Of a stretch of 64,000 nt of DNA, positions 53,201 through 62,200 are shown in pieces. The notes beneath the pieces are model-generated. The model searched no databases, had not been told where the DNA came from, and was given only the letters and a program-made list of their open reading frames with translations. Each line of letters starts with the position of its first letter. Positions within the stretch are counted from its first letter, which is position 1. A program made the position numbers and the translations under genes. Origin of the DNA: Lineus longissimus (lineage: Eukaryota > Nemertea > Pilidiophora > Heteronemertea > Lineidae); NCBI RefSeq assembly GCF_910592395.1, contig NC_088316.1:14384001-14448000 (forward strand), read 5' to 3'.

Positions 53201-56200
53201 ATGACTTCTACTACGGAGCATATGGCATCAGCATCAAACTCTTACAAATCTGGGTGTAGTCTTCAGGTTATCCTCCATTTCACCACAGTTCTATCTTGAC
53301 ATCATCAGCGAGGTCTTTCTCCGCACTGCTTCAAACAGATATTATCCAAGACGAAAAACCCTTGAATTTCTGATAATCAGTTTTGCAATTCGATTCATGT
53401 ACAGGTCAAGGTCAGGATCACATCGAGATCCAATACACAACTCTGAAATGAAGAGATGTTGATCATGTAGCCTTTCCAATCGGCATTGTGAAATATCGAT
53501 CTATTATCTACATCATTAAATCCTCTCACACATTAGGGTGCTGGGATGAACCAGGGAAACATCTAATGATGATTCATCCAATCTATTATTCAGAATTTGT
53601 GTGATTTCCATGACTTCTTCTACAATTTAGATTAATCAGTAAAGCACTTGTTCCCAAGAGAATTCCGGTTCAATGATATGTTGGTTTTAATTCAGTAAGG
53701 TATCGAGTTGTTGGTATGCGTGATCTTCATCAGGGTGAACTTGATGAAGTTGTCTTCCCCTGTGATCAAGGATAATAGATTTAACCCTCAATTTGGATGT
53801 TTACCTCCTACATGTAGATCATTGACGTGTGCAGCCAAGTGCCATTATTGGATTGATCGATTGCGTCTGCCGTTTTCAATCAAATCCAATCAAGTATTCT
53901 GATTTAATTAAATTAACTCCTTCATTCTTCATTAGGTAAAAGTCAGAGGTGAGAGTACAGTCCCAGTCACAATTGACATACCCTCTGCTCTGCCTATTAA
54001 GCTGTCTTATACCAACGCTCTGGTGCTGCGTAAACTGGCTGCAGGCATATTGCCGTGTATAGGTTTCAGAAAAACACTTTCGTGTATGGCAATCCTACTG
54101 TTTAAAAGGTTGGGTAAGTTGCAGCTCACATGAATTTAGGGATGTCAGTTGTGATTGGGACTGTACGTGACTGTCTTTGTTTACTAGCTTCATTAGAAAC
54201 TCCTTCAAGCTAATAGATGTGCCGTGCTGGACCCTTTGGCTGATTTTCTCCCTTGTCAAGATCACAGCTACTCTAGTCTGATTCAATTAAAAGTTAAACT
54301 AATTAAGAGAGATCTAGCTAGCTCCTGGTTATTGCATCGTGATGTTGGAATTGGTTCCCTGATTAGATAGTATCGTTTCCCTTTAATGAAACAGGGTGAC
54401 TTGGACTGGTGGGAATATGGAGTTACTGCAGACTCCAACTTTAGCAGCACAATAGCCAAGACACATTTTAGGACATTTGATCACAGTCAAGACAAACTCG
54501 TAGCCAGTGTTATCGATCAGGTGGAAGTGCAGCTGAATCTCACCTAAACATTCTTGTTATAAAATGGCCGACAATTCAATGAGAATATTACTTTAGAATC
54601 CGCTTTAAATCCCTATTTAATCCTAATTCTGATTTGATTGACAATATCTTCACCAATAGCTCATCCTTCAGAGAAAATCAATCATTTCACTACAGTAATC
54701 TGAATGAGGTACGATTGGATTTAGGAACTTCCGAAACAGAAAGTTTGGTCAATCAGAATATGCTAATGAATCTATTCAGAGTAAAATGGTCGACATTTGT
54801 GGTCTTTCTTTGGATTGCGTGCTATTGGAACTTTATAAGCGTCTAGCTGCGTCAGAATTATGGCATGCTGGCACCCGAGAAGTTGTCATATAAGTCTGTT
54901 GTGACAATTGGTGGAAATTGATGCACGTCTGTCGCAAGAGAATCAGACTTCTCGCAGACAGTCTCTAAATGTATTCCGAGGCGACTTCAAAGGGATAGCT
55001 GGCACGCGATCTTGTGACAAGGCAAGCATGTCGCTTTCTGGTCACATGAAACATTCAATGAACTGCCGGTAACCTGTCACTAGATCAAAGTTGCAGCAGT
55101 TGTTCAACACTGTGCCAAGTACTAAAAACACTCTCTGTTTTTCACCCTTTGCTCTGCCAACCTCTTCCCCCTGCCCTCTACCCACAGAAGTTCGCCCATT
55201 TGAATACCGAAACGCAGAACTGCAATTGACCTGCCACACCAGTCGAACATACCAAATCAGTGAAGTCTCGACAATTGAGTACGCATGAAATCAAACAGAA
55301 TGACTTTAGCAAATTTACGTCTGAAATTTAATGGAAACTGTCAACCAAGATGATTTATCACTTGAAGATTCCATCAGAAAGGTTAGATTGTATATCCGTG
55401 ATTCGAATGTGACAAAATCATTCGAAAACGGTTGAAATATTCCCAGTTCAATCAATTTAATGGACCAAATTTGTGATGATTGATCAGAACTTGATTTGAT
55501 TTCAAATGTGTTGGATCAATAGTTAAATCCATTCATCCTACTCCGTTAAAGTTTAAAGGTAATCAAAGTAATGTTTTGTATTCATTTGAAGGGTTTCGTG
55601 CAAGAACCTGGTTGTAAGCGTTACTTTCTACAAAATGAATGTCTTCTTTGATGAATTAGAATGGAGAATTTTGATAGAGCAATTTCCATTCCAGCCTCTG
55701 CCTTAACATTTGAGTGCCAACCGCCATCCATTTGGTACATTGTCAAGAGATTTGATTATCATCTCAACAGATTTTTGAGACAGACTCGCTCAGTTTCCAT
55801 TTCAGCGTCTTCATCCATCATTCAAGTGACGTCTCTAATTCTTTATCCATAGTTCAGAATTTCATTGTCTCCTTCCTTCTATCTTTACAGATTTGTGACA
55901 CTTACCCACGTTACTTGTACGTACCACAGCCAGCCTCCACCGCCGTCTTAATCGGTAGTTCACGATTTAGAAGTCGAGGGCGCTTGCCAGTCCTTTCGTA
56001 CTTACACAGCAAAAATAGGGTACGTATCATTGACAGAAGCAAGGTTAAGTGACTTGGCAAAGGACAAATGGAAAACAATGGAAGATACTTCTTACCTGAT
56101 GGACACGTTTTGATAGAACACTCTGAAAACACAATTTTCCAGACGTTTTTGAGAAACTCGGCTTAAAAGTATATGTTGATTAGGCCTTGAACGGCTGATC

Positions 56201-59200
56201 ACACAGAATCATAGTCGTAATCAAAATGAAGTTTCTTGATTGAAGGATTTTGATGTTCAGTTCATTAGTTACGGTGTGTCTTGTTTAGAGAGGGTTTCAA
56301 TAGATGATTAGGTCAGAGTGGTGCTTGGCATGAAGATGCTGCCAGCGACGATGTTTGCTGAAACTTCAATTATGTGCTTGAAGAATTCCGCGTTTTCGAG
56401 CAGAAGACTTGAGGAAGGATGATTGCGTTCTGCCTCGAGTCTGTCTCAGTCTTTTTTTAATTATGCAAACTTTGATTTAGATTAATGAGAAATTTGCACA
56501 TGCTGTTTGACAGGCATGTCTTTTATTAGTTGTTTACGAAGTTTTTTGAGGACGTGGTGGTGTTGAAGTCGTGTAACTTTCTTTGTTGGAGCCGTTGGTG
56601 AATTATTTGAAAGTAATTTGGGATGTCATGCGTCGCAATCTCAGAAAGAAAACTTTCAACTGCCACATCTTAGCTGCTAATCATGCAATATTTAAAAATG
56701 CAATCTATTTCCGAGTGAATTTTGATTATGAGGCGAAGAATGTTTGAGGGTTTGAAATGTGAAGAAAAAACTTCCACAAACCAACTTTTAGTAGAGCAAG
56801 TGAATAATTCAAGATTTTGCTCAAACCTGCTGATCAATATCCTTTTGATCACTTTACAAAAACATTTCAGTATCAGGAAAAACAGGAGAAATGCCAGTTG
56901 AAGATGAGTCACATCAGCTGAGCAAACACTCAATTGAAAAAGTGATGTTATCCCTAAATCTTCTGAAGATTGACAATCAATATCGTCTGAATTTTTTTTC
57001 AATAGTTCAGGGCGGAACTGATAAGATCTTTTTGAAGGCATTCAACATTGTCACAAACTTGTACATTATGACAGTTATGAAAAAAGAAATTCAGCACTTT
57101 TAAAATTTAAAAAAAAAAAATTTGTGATGGAAAGTTGAAATTAATGCAAGTGTCAATATCTTTCTGTTTTAGCTTTGATAATCTTCTAAAAAGAAATATC
57201 AATATTGTATGAGATATTTTCTATTTGTGCTGATCAATAGATTAGTATTTGGACTTTCAAAGAAATCGACAGTGTAGAAAAGTAATGTACAGAATCTAAG
57301 AAATCTGTCAATCAGATTAAAGTTTGTGCAGATAAAAAAATGCTGAAAAATCGACTCAGAAACACAGACAAGTAAAATTAAGAATCCTACTGACGTTTTC
57401 CCCCCAGGCTGAATTGATTTTTAAAGTGTTTGACATCTCCAATGCTGAACAGTTTTCACTTCTTACGACAACAATTTTTGTATTCAATATTTTTTTCCAA
57501 ATATCCATCTTTTCGCTTTAAGGCACGCTATAAAGGTGATGTTGCCAGCTGCTGTCAGAATCAGCAATGTTTCTGATAAAAGCTTGTTGCTAAATGCTTT
57601 TTTGCAGTGTTAATGGAAGTTTTGCTAATGGGGTTGATTTCCCGTCAGATATTTTCCAGTTTTCCATCTGTTTGTTTCCATCCAGGCCGCCATCTGCAGA
57701 TGTAGCCAGCCGCTGGCGGGATTCAGCGCCCGGTGCGTCGAGGATGAGCAGATGCTGCAAGCGATCCTCAAGGCCAACCCCCAGTCGAAGTTCATGTACG
57801 TCGTGGACACGAGACCAAAGGTAGATTTCTTTTGTTCGTTTTTATGGCTTTTGATATACTGTGTGATTTGGTCTTCATCTCGTTTTCATCTGCACATAAA
57901 TTTGTTGGCCAAGAATATTTAGAAGCAGACTACAAGAGAACCTCTCTATTGAGGACACCCTTGAGACTGACAGATGCTGGTATTGACTGTGGTGCAGAGT
58001 CCTGCTAGTCTGGTGTTACAGCAAAACCTCCCTTAGTGGACACCTCTCTTTTAAGGACATCTTCTCTACCAAGGATACAAGTTTTGATCCCAAATTGGTC
58101 GGTTTCATTCAAATTGACCTCTCTTGTCAGTCAGTCTAGAGGGTGCATGCCCATATTGTCGAAGTTCTTCTGTATCATAATAAGTAACCGTTCCGAATCT
58201 TACAATACGTCAGAAGGGCTGATATATAGACATATCAGTTTTACTCGACAAAGAATAATCAGCCAGAATCTTGACATAAAACACGGTATGACTGATGATC
58301 GGGGCCGCTAGGGACACCTGATATATTACGCCAGCCTTGTTATGGGCCTTATCACTCCCGAGGGCTCAGACGCATTGATTCCCTTCTAAAAATACGCTGA
58401 GAGTGAAAACATTCTAGCGCTGGAATCCCTAGTGTGGAATCGTCAACCATGAATACCATAATTCATGCAGGTCGGTCCAAGGTGTGATCTGTGCTCTTTC
58501 TGCTTGCAGCAGAACCTTAGTGACCAAAGCTCCATGTGGACCACACTCCAAACCATGACCCTTGTAAGTCATGGGCTACTTTCATACACGATATCAATGT
58601 AAAAAGCTGTACTGACAGACTTCAAACTACTAGACATTTTTGACTATAATGTAAACTGCTAAATTTTTGCCACTCTTTAAAATGTTGCGGTTTTCATTTT
58701 GGCTTGTTATGAATTTTTGGGAGGGTTTTCGGTCAAAAAGCTTTTTTCATGCATTCATATTTGCAAATCTTGATTATTCACAAAAAACATGGAAATAAAT
58801 ATGTCTACAAAAATTTTGCGGTTTTATTTTTTCCCATTCAAGCATTTGCTACTGAAATATGTTTCCATCCTAATAGGATGTTTGTAAAGGGGCATATTTC
58901 ATTTATGCTACTTATGGATCATAAATATTTTAACAGATTTTGGTAATTTGGAGTGGTGTCCCTTGGAACAGCTAGTATCTTAGAAAAAATGCATTTCAAC
59001 TTTATTTCGATCCACATTTGTCTAAGATACTGACTGTCATAAAATCTCAGCAAAGTTTTATGGGTATTTTTTTACATACACACACTCGCTGGTCTTTCAG
59101 AATCGCTTTCTTTGTTAGCATAATTAGAATGCTTCAATTTTTTTTCTGCATGTGCCTTGGTCACTGTCAGTACAGCTATTTTTTATCCGTTCTGCCTACA

Positions 59201-62200
59201 GTTTTGCCTGATGTGAATGTCTCAATGCAGTGATCGCATGTAATTTTCAATTCTGTTTCATTTATTTCAGTCTGTGCTGTTTTTGTTTGCATCAGTAATC
59301 ACTTCAGTAATGTAAACGATGTCCACTTTGAGCATGTTTTAATTTCTTATTTGACCTTCAAAAGCTAAGTTTGAGATGGACAGAAGCCATACTCCTAGTG
59401 ATGCTGAAATAGATAACCGTCCATCGCTGATTTTCACCTTTTGCTTGCTTCAACCCCTCCCCTCTGCCAGCTCTGTTATAGAACCTTGTGTCTCTCCTGA
59501 CATTTGCAGTGCCATTTAGGCACAGAAGCCCAATTTTCTTCATGGCATAGTCTGACAAGATGGGGATGATACAAACTTTCAAAAGATTTCTCCATTTTTT
59601 TTCAGTCACCAGAATCTCATTGTTAATATCATCAAAATATTTTACTCTATTTTAACCTCAGACTTCGTTTCATTCCAGATCAACGCAATGGCAAATAAAG
59701 CAGCCGGAAAAGGTTACGAGAATGAAAACTTCTATTCGGACATCAAATTCCAGTTCCTGGGGATAGAGAATATACACGTGATGAGGAACAGTCTACAGAA
59801 ACTTACAGATGGTATTTGAAAATTATGTTACCTCTCTAAGTTAGGCCAAATGGTGAAGATTTTGTCCACCTTCTCGACATACTCCTTAATCTTAGAAAAT
59901 TGAACCTAAACTACTTCAGGAATGAGTGACCTCTGTCGCTACAACTTGCAAGTCAATCCTTAAAAACTCCTGAAATCAAGAGAAATAAGCCAAATCTTTG
60001 ATTGTCGTATTGAACAGAGACTTTTGGACTGATCACCTGTCTCATTATTGGCCTTCTCTCACCCTGGACCCATATAGTTGGCCCAAAAAGCCGTAACAGA
60101 AAACTGGATGTATCTGGTACAAAATGGAACCATTGACACTGCTCTGTGATCTTCTTCTTCTTCTTCATCGTTCGCTCTGCACTTGGAGGGGTCATTCTCC
60201 TAGGAGTAATCCTCCTCCAAGGCGAATGAGCGTATCCTGCGTGCCACTACGGTTAGGCGCCAATTGGGTTTATTGGCCTAGTGGTCCGACTTTGGCGAGA
60301 GAGATAGAGTCCACGCAAGCTACTCATGTTTCTCACTTGGTGGGGTCTTAGCTTGCCCTGGCATAGACACCAGCTACAAGGAACCTCGGTTTTGAGTCTC
60401 ATTCGAAGGACTGTGAAGAGCCAGGAATTTTAGTTCCTTGAAAGCCACGCCGGTTCATCCAGACATACGATCCTGGGTTCTCCCCGGGATCGAACCCGGG
60501 CCCTATTGCGTGGTGGCCAGCAGTGTAAACCACTAGGCCATGAGGCTCCTTCTGTGATCTAAATGTCACTAATTACCATTTCAGTTTGCGAGTTAAAGAA
60601 TCCTTCCTCCAGCGCCTTCCTAAATGGTGTGGAGAACAGTGGCTGGATGAAGCACATCAGGTCCCTGGTCGAGACGGCCCTCTTCATCGCTGAGGCTGCG
60701 GAGCGGGGCATTAGTACCCTGGTTCATTGCTCAGATGGTTGGGATCGGACCGCGCAGACGTGCTCTATATCCTGTCTTATCTTAGACCCATATTACAGAA
60801 CAATCCAAGGTTTCCAGGTGGGTAGAAAAAGCTTGTATGCTTATTGAAGGTTACTTGTTTATCTCAACCCTGTTCAGTGTTGTTATCGCTCTCAGTCTTA
60901 TGATAAGAATTACGTTTTGGACTGAATTGATGAGCGACTCGGCTGTTCTGTGCAGAATGTAAAACTTTCTCTTCTCTTTTGGTGCCCAGTTACACCAACT
61001 CATCACCGTGGGCAATGCTGTTTGAGAGCTTTTCAGCATTGAGTAATAAGTTTCATACCATTGTACACCTCTCCGCATCGGCAATCTGGCTATCTCTTTC
61101 AGACCTTGGTATCTGATCCCTAAGCAGTGTCTTGATAGAAAGGTTGTGGATGTTCGAAGATTATCAAATTCAAACTTCTCATTTCAGACATTGATTGATA
61201 AAGAATGGTTGTCATTCGGTCATAAATTCACCGATCGCTGTGGCTTGTTGGAGACGGTCGACGCCAAGGAAGTCTCGCCGGTCTTCACGCAATTCATCGA
61301 GAGTGTCTGGCAGATGAAGCAGCAGTTCCCGTGCGCATTCCAGTTCAACGATCGCTACTTGCTCACTATCCATGACCACGTCTACTCCTGCCAGTTTGGT
61401 ACGTTCATTGGTAACTGTGAGAAGGACCGAATAGACTTAAGGTAAGTGCGAGTATTCCCCTAGCAAATAGGTTGAGAATCTTTAACAAGGATCTCAAATA
61501 TGAATATAAACTACTACTGCACTCCATTTCAACTTCTCCTTTTCCCTTTCATGTAAAAGTGGAATATCTTTAAAAAACAATGGTAACTTATAGAGTACAA
61601 TGGTTTGATGAACTAAGTTTTTGATAAAACTATGCTTGACTTTCAGACTAGCCGATCGAACCTATTCCCTATGGGGATACCTCAACCAGAACATAAATGA
61701 TTACGTTAACCCTCTTTTCAAGAAGGAGTACGAGATTACGCATATGATACTTAAACCTGACATTAGTCCACAGTCTTTCACGTAAGTACAGACAAAAGAG
61801 TGGTGTTCATTTAAAAAGAGGCAAAAGCTGGTACATATTGAAATGAAGTCAAGAAAATGGGACCATGAACTGTGTGACAGGAGTACATTTCATGCATCAG
61901 ACATAATGCATACCAGGGTCATGCACATGCTCTTCCTCCTTGCATGTGACTGAGTCAAAAATGGCCAGTGTCATTTTAAAGCATATGATAAACAGAAAAC
62001 TGTTTCCTGGCCGAAGACCAATCACTCCTGTGTTCTTCTCACTCGGGAAGCGCAAACTCGGTTTGTCTTGCTATTGTATTTTCCTCTAAATGTTACCTCT
62101 TCGTCTTCAGATTCTGGCGAGGCATGTATAACCGGTTTGAGAACGGCGTTCATCCGCGAGAGAATGTAATGGATATCGTGAGTGCCATGAAGGATCACAG

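Larger units (their letters stand above)
42776..55890 (+). other. MTMR intron 4 (13.1 kb)
   Basis: Starts almost directly with the 73-bp minisatellite, followed by two MITE-like elements (43394-43814, 46755-46919) and a 21-bp minisatellite (52961-53065). The rest is AT-rich and shows no gene. Confidence 0.7.
57821..59678 (+). other. MTMR intron 6 (1.86 kb)
   Basis: Contains dispersed-repeat sequence (about 57940-58130) and the possible 54-nt cassette exon at 58510-58563. Otherwise AT-rich and unremarkable. Confidence 0.7.

Noticed and set aside
60470-60550. tRNA gene on the minus strand.
   Set aside because: The A and B boxes are good, but the arms do not form a convincing clover leaf. The flanking duplication and (GAA)n tail show it is the head of a SINE.
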